From Chondrosia reniformis (taxonomy: Eukaryota > Porifera > Demospongiae > Chondrillida > Chondrillidae): a stretch of DNA of 64,000 nucleotides. Made by a program: the position numbers and the translations under genes. The DNA is taken from the NCBI GenBank assembly GCA_947172415.1, contig OX359192.1, positions 8,429,401-8,493,400 of the forward strand. The letters are read 5' to 3'. Of the stretch, positions 1 to 11,709 are shown one piece after another (positions within the stretch are counted from its first letter, which is position 1; every line of letters starts with the position of its first letter). Under the pieces are notes generated by a model that was not told the DNA's origin, made no database searches, and saw only the letters and a list, made by a program, of their open reading frames with translations.

Positions 1-880
1 CCTCCCCGGGTTCCGTTGTATCGATAAATCGATAATTGGTGAGCACATCCCCATGGCACCAACCGATACAGGGCAGCTACGGAACCTAGACACTGCCAAG
101 CCAACGAATTAGGACTTACTTCCTAACCCGAGGCTCCACGCTGGCAGGCCTGAATGGTCATGTTAAAATGGACTATTTATATGCAACTACGTTGTGAAAT
201 GATAAAGAAAAAAAGGAAAAAAACTGATTACCGTTGTAATTGATCCAATTCCAGATGCTTCCTTGTATTCTATACGCCTCTCTCTGGTATCACTTTGCCA
301 CCAGCGCGGTGGTGATGGAAGTGGAAATATACTAGTTATAAATACAGTTCCTAAGTATGGCTGGTGCTTAACGTTTTACACACTTAAGCACCGGCAAGCT
401 TATAAGATGGGCAAAGGACAGTTGGCAGACAAGTGGACCCCCTTAACTGTCAGTGTGGGGCTTGCCGGTGCTTAGAGCAAAAAGTGACTTAAGCACCGGC
501 AAGCTTATAAGATGGGCATAGGACAGTTGGCAGACAACTGGACCCCCTTAACTGTCAGTGTGGGGCTTGCCGGTGCTTAGAGCAAAAAGTGACTTAAGCA
601 CCGGCAAGCTTATAAGTTGGGCATAGGACAATTGGCAGACACCTGGACCCCCTTAACTGTCAGTCTCTTTCCTTTCCCTTTTGCCATTTGCCGAGCAAAA
701 GAGATAACTAAGGTGTTCTATAACATATTGTTTTATTATGGCTACTTTAACACAACTATGTGTATGGAGTTTGTAAGCTGGTGCTTATCAATGTATCGTT
801 ATATTTATATAAGTGTATTATAATTCTTGATGGTGCTTAACCACTTTGTATATATACACTTTAATGCAATATGTTCCGTT
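1..880. mobile_element. Unclassified repeat element, left copy (partial, runs off the window)
   Basis: Bases 1 to about 380 are nearly identical, in inverted orientation, to 33484 down to about 33105, so this is one end of a dispersed element that probably continues left of the window. It then carries three tandem 105-base monomers of the hairpin satellite (384-660) and afterwards single GGTGCTTA-type motifs (near 780 and 833). No transposase or reverse transcriptase is recognisable; short open frames inside it look accidental. The right border is approximate, set where similarity to the other copy and the motif family fade. Family assignment is open. Confidence 0.6.
384..660. repeat. Hairpin satellite, three monomers (left copy)
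   Basis: Three head-to-tail units of about 105 bases. Between units the sequence can fold on itself: GCTTGCCGGTGCTTA and its complement TAAGCACCGGCAAGC flank a spacer of about 15 bases (AGTCACTTTTTGCTC in the right-hand copy's orientation). The same monomer occurs about 20 times at 29611-31705 in the opposite orientation. Confidence 0.85.
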
Positions 881-1147
881 ACCAGTACCGGTACTCTAGC
901 CACTGCGTTCTTTTAATTGAGCTATATCACATGTCATCACATGATGAATAGAAGTATCCATCAAACCATATCTGATTTATCAACATGCATATTGTTAATT
1001 TGAACATGTACACACATTTCACTCGGATGGTTCGCTGAAGAAGACTCTCGAGGATGAAACATCCAATAAAAGATTTACTGCATCTTCAGATGTTCAAAAT
1101 GTCAAAAGATAACTCAAAATAAGTTAGACAGAAATAAAATAGCATAA

Positions 1148-2273
1148 CTACTTTGCAAATCTAAGTGTCCACTCTCTAGCTAAGGTATCGTGAAGCTTTC
1201 TATCTGATGCATACTGTTTAGCAATGTGTGCATTGAGTGCATTGTCTAGATTGCATTGCTGCAATAGCTTTTGAACAGAAGTAAGGACATCTTTGATTCC
1301 AAGTTTGGGATTCCACTCGTTCAGAACAGGCAGCTGCACAACACCCTGCAGTGAAATAAAAATGTCTCCTCATCAAACTCTATGGCTCAGCATGTGACTA
1401 ATGGGACCCCTCCCACTGATGGGACCTATCTGACTAATGGGACCCCTCCCTCTGATGGGACCCCTCCCACTAATGGGACCTATCTGACTAATGGGACCCC
1501 TCCCTCTGATGGGACCTATCTGACTAATGGGACCCCTCCCACTGATGGGACCTATCTGACTAATGGGACCCCTCCCACTAATGGGACCTATCTGACTAAT
1601 GGGACCCCTCCCACTGATGGGACCTATCTGACTAATGGGACCCCTCCCACTGATGGGACCTATCTGACTAATGGGACCCCTCCCACTGATGGGATCTATC
1701 TGACTAATGGGACCCCTCCCACTGATGGGACCTATCTGACTAGAATGAGAATGAAATATACATGAACTGAAAAGCTCACTTCAGCATTTATATTGCAGTG
1801 GTATATTCTTGTCAGGAAGACGACCTTTGGAGGTTCAAGAGGATAATTGTCAGAAAAGAACATTTCAAAGAAGAAGATCCCTCCTTCATAAACACTTTCA
1901 GTAGGTCCTTCCAAGATGGCAAGCCATTCAAGAAGATTCTCGCCAACATTATAGACACTAAAAGAACGATTAGACTGGGTTATCCCATGTCTACACTATA
2001 AATCAGACAAACTTACTGAAAATTTGGTAAAGGCCTTGCGATCAAGTCAACTTTCTCTGCCATCAAACTACGTGGAGATATAACACCTAATGAGGTGGAG
2101 GTTTAGACGCAGGTATCGTGTAGCCAGGCGTACCGTCTAATGGCACTGTGACTACCCTTATGATCCCGACTTCCCGCCGTAGGTACAGTGGCGGCTGATG
2201 AGCTATAAACGTGAACTTCGTCATCACTGGTGTTGTCTAAAGGTCCTGATGGTACTATTTGGTACGTTTCCAT
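1148..2273 (-). CDS. UBE2E/UBE2D-like E2 fold protein lacking the catalytic cysteine
   Basis: Four exons join in frame: 2273-2156, 2086-2017, 1957-1780 and 1345-1148, giving about 187 residues, close to UBE2E (193-201). Residues 1-45 are Ser/Asp-rich, as in class III E2s. The UBC fold follows, with VYEGGIFFFEM, NYPLEPPKVVF and the TRIYHCNIN segment that replaces HPN in UBE2E/D. Where UBE2E reads GVICLDIL this protein reads GVVQLPVL: the thioester cysteine is glutamine and the loop after it is one residue shorter. The C-terminal helices (AKQYASDRKLHDTLAREWT) are intact, so the fold looks preserved. I infer a UEV-like non-catalytic ubiquitin-pathway partner and not a decayed gene, because every splice phase and the whole frame are open. 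It is divergent from the thioesterase gene, with 138 bases between start codons. An unusual intron 3 carries a minisatellite. Confidence 0.85.
1385..1744. repeat. Minisatellite in intron 3 of the E2-like gene
   Basis: About ten 36-base units built from two related halves, ACTAATGGGACCCCTCCC and ACTGATGGGACCTATCTG, with substitutions between copies. The whole block stays open on the plus strand simply because the unit is a multiple of three; the resulting Thr-Asn-Gly-Thr peptide is not counted as a gene. Confidence 0.9.
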
Positions 2274-2411
2274 CAAACTAAGGGTCTCTCAGTTCTGCAG
2301 TGCTAGTTCAGACATATTACTAAGAGACGCCATTTTGAGTGGGTGTGTCCATCGTGTCTTGTTATCCTCCTTAAGTGTATACAAGATCTTTCAACTATCA
2401 CTTCCTCTGAG
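2274..2411. promoter_or_regulatory. Short bidirectional promoter region (E2-like / thioesterase)
   Basis: Only 138 bases separate the start codon of the minus-strand E2-like gene (2273) from that of the plus-strand thioesterase (2412). Both 5' untranslated regions and both promoters must lie here or overlap the opposite gene. I see no clear TATA box. Confidence 0.55.
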
Positions 2412-4360
2412 ATGGCTCGTGCCCTGTCCGAGATCAGTGAAGACATAGTAATTAAACCAGCACCGTCAGGAAACGCCACAGCTGCAGTAGGTGACATATA
2501 AATTTCCACTTTACAAATTCATCCATCAAGTACTATTTTTGTAGGTTGTCTTTCTTCATGGCCTAGGAGATACAGGGTAGGTCCCTTAAGTCTGACTTCA
2601 AATCAACTTACAATTAAATTATGCATTATTGTATGTTTCATTCCATTATTTCAATAGGCACATGTTGGCCGAGTACTTTTATGAGCTGAAAATTCCACAT
2701 ATAAAGATAATCTGCCCCACTGCGTAAGCACTTACCGCACTCCAATAGACATCCCAGGCTACCATACAGGTGTAGAACTCATTCTGAGTACACTATGATC
2801 ACCACTGACTGACACAGATTAGTGGCTTAAATACTACTGTGATTGCTTCAATACTAACAATTCCATTACTTACACACTTACACAGTCCTAAGAATGCTGT
2901 TACATTGAACAGAGGGATGCGTATGCCATCCTGGTTTGATCTGTATGATTTGGGAGAAGGTGAACAGCCACACTGTAAGGAAGGACTTGACAGTGCTGCC
3001 AAGGAAAGTGAGTTTCCACTCTCTTTATAAAAAGGGTTTCACTGCACAATCCCTCTGCAAAGGCTATAATAAAAATGAACTATTTATTGTACTATTGTAC
3101 TAAAGATGGTTGCACCAGATGAATAGCAATCCCTTAAATTAGTTCTTTAACTATGCTTCCTGATTCTGCATCTATCTACAATGAGATTAATGATGTGTAT
3201 TTGGCTAAGCCAGACTGTAGTGTAACATGAAAATGCTGAAAAATCTAAGAAATTATAATTTTCTTAGTTCACACACTTCTGGACAGTGAGGTCTTGAAGG
3301 GGATTGAGCCCTCCAGAGTGATCCTAGGTGGAATCTCTCAAGGTGGTGTCTTGGCACTGACTGCAGCCTACTCCTACCACTCCAACTTTGCAGGAATACT
3401 AGCTCTGAGCACATGGATTCCTTACACACTCCAGTCACAGTTGGTTGAGGTGAACCTAACTGGTCTTCACATCTTTAATCAAATATGCCCAAACATGCAG
3501 CCTCACAGGTAGCCTCACATGCAGCCTCACAGGCAGCCTCGCAGGCAGCCTCGCAGGTAGCCTCACAGGCAGCCTCACAGGTAGTCTCACAGGTAGCCTC
3601 ACGGGTAGCCTCACGGGCAGCCTCACAAATAGCCTCACAGGTAGCCTCACAGGTAGTCTTCCTTTGTGGTCATGTCAATGAAACTATAATACTATGTATT
3701 TTTCTGTTTTAAGTTTTATTATTCAGTTTTAATACAATATAGTTTATTATTGGTGTCATACAATTGTTTGATGGTTGATCTGCATTATTGTTCATATATA
3801 TATATATATTCTAGGAAATGAAATCCAACAAGAACACTCCTGTACTGCAGTGTCATGGTGACTGTGACCCAACTGTAAAATATTCTGTTGGCTGCAAAGC
3901 AGCTGAAGTTCTCAAATCTTTTAATCCTGATAATCATGATTTCAAGACTTATAAAGGATTGAGACACTGGGTCTGTCCCCAGGTAAATGTGGAAGAAAAC
4001 TCTCTGGCATCATATAGTATAAAGGTCATTTACCAATTATAGAAGCCAAGTGTTTCAATTATTTGACAAGATGATCAGCATTTGGTTGACACAGCTATAC
4101 TACATTTAAATATTTGGGCTATATAATATATTGTAGCTTACTATACAAATACTTGGCCAATCAAAATTTAGTTGCATGACACGGCTACTGCAACAACTTA
4201 CAAACAATAATCTAAAATGTATTATACCTTACATGAAACCTTGCATGGGATGATAGCTAGGAGTGACATTTACATTATTTTATTATGTACCATCTCATTG
4301 CTTCATTAGGAAATGTTGGACATCAAGGAGTACATAACCAAGTTGCTCCCAGACATTTGA
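2412..4360 (+). CDS. LYPLA1/2-like: Acyl-protein thioesterase, LYPLA1/LYPLA2 family
   Basis: Alpha/beta hydrolase that in this family removes palmitate from cysteines of membrane-associated proteins. Exons join in phase: 2412-2486, 2545-2576, 2658-2723, 2886-3007, 3268 to about 3440, about 3816-3982, and a last exon ending at 4360 with EMLDIKEYITKLLPDI. Family landmarks are FLHGLGDTG, MPSWFD, the nucleophile motif GGISQGG (Ser about 122; Ser119 in human LYPLA1), CHGDCDPTV holding the acid and RHWVCPQ holding the histidine, so the triad is complete. The N-terminus (MARALSE) lacks the Cys2 that is palmitoylated in the vertebrate enzymes. Start chosen as the first ATG in frame after the shared promoter. 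Confidence 0.93.
3492..3655. repeat. 12-base minisatellite in thioesterase intron
   Basis: About 13 copies of CCTCACAGGTAG with variants, directly after the exon carrying the catalytic serine. Most units contain CAGGTA or CAGGCA, i.e. the consensus of a splice junction, repeated every 12 bases. Confidence 0.85.
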
Positions 4361-5029
4361 AACATTTAGATAATCACTTTATATTAACTTGCATGTTATC
4401 TACATAGTAATATTCAACCTTCTCAAACAAACACATATATAGTACAATACTATATGTACAAAAAGTTATATATTAATCAGTTAACCCGTTATGGTCAGAC
4501 ATCTAGATTTATACCATTCTTATACAAATGGAGTCCTTTCCTTAGCTACAGTGACTAAAGCCTGTACAAGATGATTTTATTATTGTGTAGCTAAAATTGT
4601 AAAACTATATATATATGACTATATATATACGTATATATATATGCGTGTACTTGATATCTATTCCTTATTTTCATTGGAAAGATCAAAACCTGAGACAACC
4701 TACTCTACATTACGTATATATGAGAACATATGTGTTATGCCATAGTACTATATATTGACTTCATTGACTTTTCAGTTCCCTGTTACTAACTAGTATAGGA
4801 CTACAGGTCTATCTGGAAGGAGGAGATGGAATAATGGGGAAGGTCAAAGTTCAAAAGCTGGCATGATCTTCTGTGAGTCAGGAGTGTGAGTCATATCCTG
4901 TCATCATAAACAGGTTTCTTCAATCACCTTTGAAGTGAAAGGTTGTCATGATATCATATTCTTTGGTCTGCATTTATATAACAGCTTTACCAGTGTGTCA
5001 CTCTTACTTCTTGAGCAGCCATTACAATC
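4361..5029. other. Intergenic gap, thioesterase to collagen 1
   Basis: AT-rich with TA-rich runs near 4600-4640. Bases from about 4740 to 4930 resemble the region upstream of collagen 3 (about 17198-17380), and 4890-5029 is the shared collagen promoter module. No gene seen. Confidence 0.6.
4890..5029 (+). promoter_or_regulatory. Shared promoter module of the transmembrane collagens, copy 1
   Basis: Blocks that recur upstream of all three collagen genes: ATATCCTGTCAT, AGGTTTCT, CTTTGAAGTGAAA followed by GTTGTCATGA, and immediately before the ATG, AGTGTGTCACTCTTACTTC, TTGAGCAGC and ATTACAATC. Conservation of non-coding blocks in three copies argues for a cis-regulatory or initiation function; which factors bind is unknown. 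Confidence 0.6.
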
Positions 5030-7492
5030 ATGGTCTCTTCAACTGAGAAGAAAGATGCTTGCAACCAAAATTTACTTTTAACAATAGTGTGTGTAGTCAG
5101 TTTGCTACTGATATTGGTTGAGGGGGTTGGACTGGTGCTAGTGTGGAGATACAATCAGCTAGAAATTGATGAAATGAAGGCAGATATTCAACTATTTGAA
5201 ATGAGGCTTCAGAAATTGGAGGAAAATGGTATGTATTTGTATAGTACTATACAAGCCAATCAGATTAATGTGTAAAATCAATGGGTGCAGCAGTACCTCC
5301 AGCCACTGCATTCCCAAGGGAGAAACGAGCCACCAAGCCAGTTGGTTGCACCTGCCCTCCTGGTCAGAAAGGAGACATGGGAGAACCAGGAAAGTTTGAT
5401 GCCTCAGTGTTGATAACATATGCTCCACTGTTCCAAGGTCCTCCTGGAACACCAGGAGCTCCTGGACTACCTGGCAGAGATGGGAGGGATGGTATCAAAG
5501 GTACTAAAGGTGAGTATATCAATAGACATATTGTATATAGCAACATATGCTATTGTTGCTTGATTATATATTTATAATGCTAAAATAGTTACGATTGATT
5601 GATTAATTTTATTAGGAAGCATTGGAGGTGGAATAGAGGGTCCAAAGGGAGATACTGGACTGAAGGGACAAAAGGGAGAACCAGGTTAGCTAACATATAA
5701 CTGTCTGTATAACTGTAGTAGCACATAGACTTACTAAGATAAGATTATATTACTAAGATACATTATATTTATATAGGAGCAATAGGTCCCACTGGTAATG
5801 TGGGAGCAAAGGGAGATACAGGACCAGTAGGAGAACAAGGTTCATGTTATATTATATATGTTGGCGAAGTATAGAATTTGGATATTGATATGGCATATAA
5901 ACATTTCTCATTACTATAGGACCAATAGGAGCAACTGGACCACAAGGTAGGTGTCAATGGACTGTTTAATTAGAATGTTGCTAGGTACGTAATGAGTGAC
6001 TGTATACATGTTATTGGATGCAGGACCTAAAGGAGACAGAGGTCCAGCTGGATTAGCTGGCAGTACTGGTGAGTGGATATGAACAAGTAGTATAGTAGTA
6101 GACCTTTTGCATCATCATGGCTGTCATGTGATCACAGGTGCCAAAGGTGACACTGGACCTAAGGGAGACAAGGGAGATTTAGGTGAGTTCTCATCCTCAA
6201 GCTCAAAGTGATTAAGTCAAATGGTAGACTAGAGGTCAATTGACTGCTGTCTAATTTCCTTTGGTAAGGTGAGCATGGATTACAGGGAGTGCCTGGTCCC
6301 AAAGGAGAGAATGGAATGACAGGTGAGGAGTGACTATGTACATAGACTAAGTATTATATAACTAATGGATCATTCAAATGCTATTATTATTTGCATTGAA
6401 GGTTCAACTGGTGCTAAGGGAGCAACTGGTGCACAAGGACCTCGGGGTAATGTTCTTAGGTTAAGAGTTGAATGAGTTAGTGTTTATAATATTATCCATT
6501 GCTACTGCATGACACTTAACAGGTCAAAAAGGTGATAGAGGAGCAGTTGGACAGAAAGGTAAGTGTAACTGCACAGAACAACAAACATTAAGTATTCTAT
6601 AGAAGTGAAGATGTAAACATGTTTTCTGATAACTCCTTGTTAGGTCCTAAAGGCAACATAGGACCACCTGGTCCACCAGGACTAACTGGTAAGGATGCTT
6701 TATAATTTACCTACAATCCACTCAAAACTATTGATTTATGTAACAAATAAACATGTATTGCTATGAATGTGAAATATAGGTCAGAAAGGACAGAAAGGTC
6801 ACCCTGGACCAATGGGACTTAAAGGTTAACAAACACGCGCACAATATCCTCCATTCCCCCATCATATAAAGACTAATATATATACATGTCAACCATTCAC
6901 ACATATATAGGACAAAAAGGTGAAAAGGGAGAATGTCCTTGTGTTCCAGGTAATCACAATTACTATTGTGTATAGGATCGCTTGAAGCCTTGTAAATAGT
7001 CTATCCTCTCTCTATACACAGGTAATGGAGGATGGTCTACATGGAGCTATGGGGGTTGTAGTGCAACTTGTGGTAGGGGAATACGTACTGATAGAAGATA
7101 CTGTAACAATCCTGCTCCTAAGTGTGGAGGGAGTGGGTGTTCTGGTTCAAGTACTAGATCAGTTACCTGTTTCGAAGATCCATGTATAAGTATGTTTAGT
7201 TTTGACTCTCTCTGCATCGTGTTACCTGATATATAGATAACATTTATATTGCCTCATTTGTATACTATGTTGGTATATATTTATGTGTATATTCATTATG
7301 TTGCTATTTATGTGTTTATTCATTATGTTGCTATTTATGTGTTTATTCATTATGTTGCATTGATATTTATGTGTTTATTCATTATGTTGCTATTTATGTG
7401 TTTATTCATTATGTTGTGTTTATTCATTATGTTGTGTTTATTTTTGTTTTTGTTGAACAGGTTGTCGCTATCCACCTTGTCCAATTCCATAA
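5030..7492 (+). CDS. Type-II transmembrane collagen with C-terminal thrombospondin type-1 repeat (copy 1)
   Basis: Short cytosolic start (MVSSTEKKDACNQN), a membrane anchor (LLLTIVCVVSLLLILVEGVG) at about residues 16-40, then a short helical stem. The second exon holds REKR, a furin-type cleavage motif, just before a Cys-containing CTCPPGQKG start of the Gly-X-Y domain. The triple helix is spread over a dozen or more tiny exons, each splitting a glycine codon (phase 1), so exons can be lost or gained without breaking the repeat. The C-terminus is a TSP1 repeat: WSTWSYGGCSATCGRG and six cysteines, ending CRYPPCPIP. Layout recalls vertebrate collagens XIII/XXIII/XXV, but those lack TSP1. Likely a shed or cell-surface matrix protein. 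Two short in-frame non-Gly-X-Y interruptions occur (for example DASVLITYAPLFQ). Near-identical twin at 14339. Confidence 0.88.
7262..7445. repeat. Minisatellite in last intron of collagen 1
   Basis: Repeats of about 12-27 bases around TTATTCATTATGTTG and CTATTTATGTGT. Collagen 2 keeps only about one unit at the same place (16555-16580), so the array expanded or collapsed after the duplication. Confidence 0.8.
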
Positions 7493-7823
7493 AGGAAGAT
7501 TTTGTAATGTTATTTGGCTTTTCATTGAAAGAGGATGAACCTATATAAATCTTCATTTGTTTATGAATTACAATAAATATACATTCCAATTATTCGTATA
7601 TATACAATGAATTAAGGTGTAAAACAGCATAAATTTACACTCATTAAACAATATACTATATTAAAAATTAACACTGTCATAAAATAGAGTGATTATTGCT
7701 ACAACTTCTGGTTTCCAAGGAGACACAATACTTGATCTTCAGTATATATTACATTATGACACATAAGAACTTGACTATCACTGCAGCTGGTTGTCTCAGT
7801 ATTGTACAGTGTTAGGCTAAGCA

Positions 7824-10800
7824 ATGCTTGTTAGAAGAAACTCTAGACCTTCTTCACTTTGTCTCAGTTATGAAACAGCTAGTGATGGAGGGATTGAAAC
7901 AGAATCATTCTTTGGAAAGCACAGCATTGTTACCAGAGATACCAGCAGCGAAGAGTTGGGAAGATCATTTTCAGTTACTCCTTATCTGAAAGATAAACTG
8001 AGTCAGAAGAGACGAGAAAGGACAAAGCTACAAAATGCTTTAAAGCAAAGCCGGCTTCCTTTTGCAAGCTATCCTATTTCTGTTGCTGATTTGTCTTCTT
8101 CTTCATCAACACACACCAGTGCTCCTTCTCTCTCAAGACACTGCAAGAAATTAAAGAGAGCCCAACTTAGTAAAGAGGTATATATGCATCCACAAGATCT
8201 GTCCAATATTATGTACACTGATGGGAAATGTAAACCAGTATATATGTTTTCTTTCATAATACTATAACTTTTATTCTCTGTAATCACAGTTAAGAAAGAG
8301 GTTTATTCGTGCCGTTCAAATGGTGTGTGTCATAATTAGAATGTGCATAAGCATCAGAAGTGATAGGAAATCAAAGGATAGAGAAATGACAGTTGAAGAG
8401 CTTCACTATTATTCCATGAAGGAACAAGAATTCTCCTCAAAGTCAAGAACTCTTCATTTCAACAGAGCAGACTATTCAAGATCAAATCGAGTGGGTAACA
8501 CATTAAATTGATGCCTAAATGATAGTTCTGTCTCACTGTATAGTAGTTCTGTCTCACTGACTACAGCTCCTAATGCCTCTGTGGGCCAGACACTTCATGC
8601 AATTATCACCTGAAGAGAGATCACTTGGTGATGCTAAGAGATTGCTCATATTGTTAAAAGATTTGAAGGCTTTTAAATATAAGTTCTCTCCTGAAGCACA
8701 GTTGGAATTCTGCCAGCACTGTATATATGGAAAGTAAGGAACATTTAAACATGTATACATATATATTCACCTGTTTGTGCACATGTATATTTACATATAT
8801 GCATCTTCACACACAATTTTAAGTGTGCATGTAGGTAGGGTAAATTAGCTTGAAATGGATATGAGTAATTGAATCACCTGAATGACTAATTAGTTTGCTT
8901 GTACCATTGAAAGGGAGGCATGAATGGAGCATTGCTGTATTGATTGTGATCAATGGCAGAGCACTGGTGATCAAAACAAGTTTTCAATTAGCAGCAATTG
9001 CTTCTTTCATGTTTTCCCTCTTCAAGATGTTCAATTAATGATTACTTGTGGTTGCAATTGTCCATGTACAGTTACCATGAGCGACAGATTGTAGTTAAAA
9101 GAGGACATCCCGGTGAGTTCTTCTATATCATCTTCTCCGGCTCAGTCTTTGTAAACATTCAGGAGGTAGACAAGCAAGGAAAGACCTTCACTAAAACAGA
9201 CTGTGTTCTCACAGAAGGAACCTTATTTGGAGTAAGATACACTAGCAAAACACTGCACACATACATATAGTCCCAATCCTATAAATAGTAACATTATGCA
9301 ATCCCTATAAACAGTACACATATTGTAGAGAATATGTAATTTAAGGACAATTCCTGTACATACGTACGTATATTACCAAATTCAGTTCTAATCATTTTCA
9401 TATACAGGAAGTCTCTCTGTTTCATGACATGCCTCGCTCAGCTTCTATTGTATGCCGTGAAAAGACAGAATGCATAATGATAGATGGCCATGTATTAAGG
9501 AGGATCTGTCCTGATAGAATGAACAGAGAAACCATTCATAAGTTACATACAATGAGGTAAGTATATCTTCTAAGAATCTTTGTAAAAGTGAGTCAGCTTG
9601 TGTATACATATGTTATTGAGCTCTTTGGGTCCCTGCTTATACTTAATGTGTTGTCCTATTTGCAGATCATGTGACCTGTTTACAGATTGGCCTGACAGTA
9701 TCACAGAACAGCTGTGTAAACATTCAAAGATTGAAGAAGTAAGACCACAATGTATACATATGTACATTATATGTACGAATGTAAACACACAAATATATTC
9801 AAATGTTTGTCGGTATATGTCTTTCTGCAGTATGGTTACAACAAGGTAGTTGAGGAGGATACATTGAGATCTGAATTCATTTATATAGTATCTTCAGTAA
9901 GTAGAATAATACAGACACAATATCAATATAAAGATATTGCAGTTTGTAATCTAAACGTATTGTATAACAATGCAGGTACATATTATGTATGTGTGTATGT
10001 ACATGTAGGGGCGTGTCGAAGTATTGATTAGTATAGTCCCACAATACAATAATAGAGCAAGCTTGCTGCCCGACTCAGACATTCTACAAGACTACCTTCC
10101 CGGTATGAGAGATCCTCTTGGCTGGGTCATGAGCAAGAGTCAGGTGGCCAGAGGAATGGTATCACCACACAGAGTGTTCATCAAAGTGGACATTCTTGGA
10201 CCAAAGGACTATTGTGTGAGCCCTTCTTAATAGCATTGTAATTCCCCTTGTCTAATATCACAGCAATGTAGTGTAATATTATCAGCTTATGAATGTATAT
10301 CGCAGCATTTTGTTTGTATATACAAATGTATACAGTATCATCCAGCTGCTGACATATTTTATGGTTGCTAGGATATTGTGACACTGAACAGGGAAGCAGG
10401 AGCTAGGGGACTCATTCTAGTTAGCTTTGGAGCAACTGTAGTGAGAATACCAAAGCAGCAAATCATCTCCATGGCACCACTGAACGCATGGAGGACAATT
10501 CAAAACAAGATGAAAAATGCAAAAAGGTTAGAATCATTGATATTCGTCTTTACCTTTTTACTTGTAACATGTCTTACCATAGATACCCACCAATGGCCGT
10601 ATTGAATAGAGCCTTTTTAGAAAAGCACCAGTGGAAGTTGTTCAAGCACCTTACTGTTGCTGATGCATTAGAGCGGCAAGATGGCTGTTTGTATGCCAAC
10701 AAAGCAGCCACAAGTAAAGGGACATCAGGCGCCAGTGTGTTCCCTGGAATGAGATTCTGCTCCCCTCCAGAACCAAACAACGTGGAGTGCATTTTGTGCA

Positions 10801-10871
10801 GAGCTGGTATAGAGTTATCTGAAATTGAGGAGAAGGCTTCCAGAAACCATCTCCCAAGACTAACAAAATGA
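7824..10871 (+). CDS. Cyclic nucleotide-binding domain protein, CNBD2-like
   Basis: Ten exons join into about 600 residues. Residues 1-118 are Ser/Arg-rich and low-complexity. LRKRFIRAVQMVCVIIRM is a basic, amphipathic segment like that preceding the domain in CNBD2. LLMPLWARHFM to IYGK (8572-8735) is the helical lead-in. The cyclic nucleotide-binding beta-roll is encoded at 9072-9230 and 9410-9556: VVKRGHPGEFFYIIFSGSV, then the phosphate cassette TLFGEVSLFHDMPRSASIV, where Gly-Glu and Arg-Ser-Ala match the ligand-binding signature. A second, weaker roll-like segment follows (RSEFIYIVSSGRVEVLI). The C-terminus (10582-10871) is rich in Cys and unrecognised. No channel, kinase or GEF domain is seen. 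CNBD2 in mammals acts in sperm; function here is inferred only by similarity. Its first exon is duplicated as a fragment at 16973. Confidence 0.75.
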
Positions 10872-11611
10872 CTAATAATAAGCACTAAGTGTAACATACA
10901 ACCCTAGGAGTAATTTAGCTGTAGTAGCAAGCTTCCTAGTGCAAACACACAACTGCTTAATTGGCATGTACTAGTCTGCAATGTCCCAATGTATATTACA
11001 ATTAAATTATAAATGCTAGTATTTAGTATTTATACATTCTATATAATTATAATTCTGACAATTAGTTGATTTGTGTCTGGTATTTAGCCATGGTCAATTA
11101 ATCAATCCACCACCCAAATTCATATACTCCTTAGAGCTAACTTGATTGATTTTGGTACCAGGCTGTTACCATGGCAATAGTTGAGTAAATTGTTCTGCAA
11201 GTGATCTTAAAAACATCCATTATTCTACATCTGTAAGTTGACAGCCATTGAGAGGAATTAGACAATAAGCTACATGAACCCATATATGTACTATACACAG
11301 CTTAGCTCAGCAATAACAACAAGATCCCACATGCATATGAAGAGGAATAATTCCCCTAAAGTCGGTTGCTATGGTTAACTTGTACATGAATAGACAGACA
11401 CACAATCCCAGAAGTTACATTCAAAAAAATTGAGAAGATGTATGCCTATTTCAGGTCACTGCATAAATAAATAAAAACATTCAGAAAATGAAGTTAGAAG
11501 TAGGGATGGCAGTACTCTACAACAGTGATCAGCACATCCTGAAAAAAAATAAACAAAACAGTGATCATTTGATAAGAATAACTATACAGAAGTGACATAA
11601 TGAAATTTAAG

Positions 11612-11709
11612 TAACTTGACCATAAACATCACTTCTATGTCTGGGCACACCATCCCTATTTTAACTCTTATGATATGCCCAGACATAGAATGATGTGTAA
11701 GGTCAAGTC
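11612..11709. repeat. Imperfect hairpin, MITE-like
   Basis: Arms of about 34 bases (containing CTATGTCTGGGCA and its complement TGCCCAGACATAG, ending in ACTTGACC / GGTCAAGT) flank a loop of about 28 bases that includes CCATCCCTATT. Shape suggests a tiny foldback transposon; no target duplication is obvious. Confidence 0.55.

Noticed and set aside
860-940. tRNA-derived SINE near the left element's border
   Set aside because: A degenerate A-box-like stretch only; no B box, tail or second copy in the window.
1382-1765. 127-codon plus-strand frame of Thr-Asn-Gly-Thr repeats
   Set aside because: It is the translation of a 36-base minisatellite inside an intron of the E2-like gene.
2230-2448. Plus-strand frame with GPDGTIWY, briefly taken for an E2 N-terminus
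   Set aside because: It overlaps exon 1 of the minus-strand E2-like gene and the shared promoter; the true E2 core is on the other strand.
5192-5546. Minus-strand Pro/Gly-rich frames opposite the collagen exons
   Set aside because: Antisense shadows of Gly-X-Y codons; the same happens at 14501-14855.
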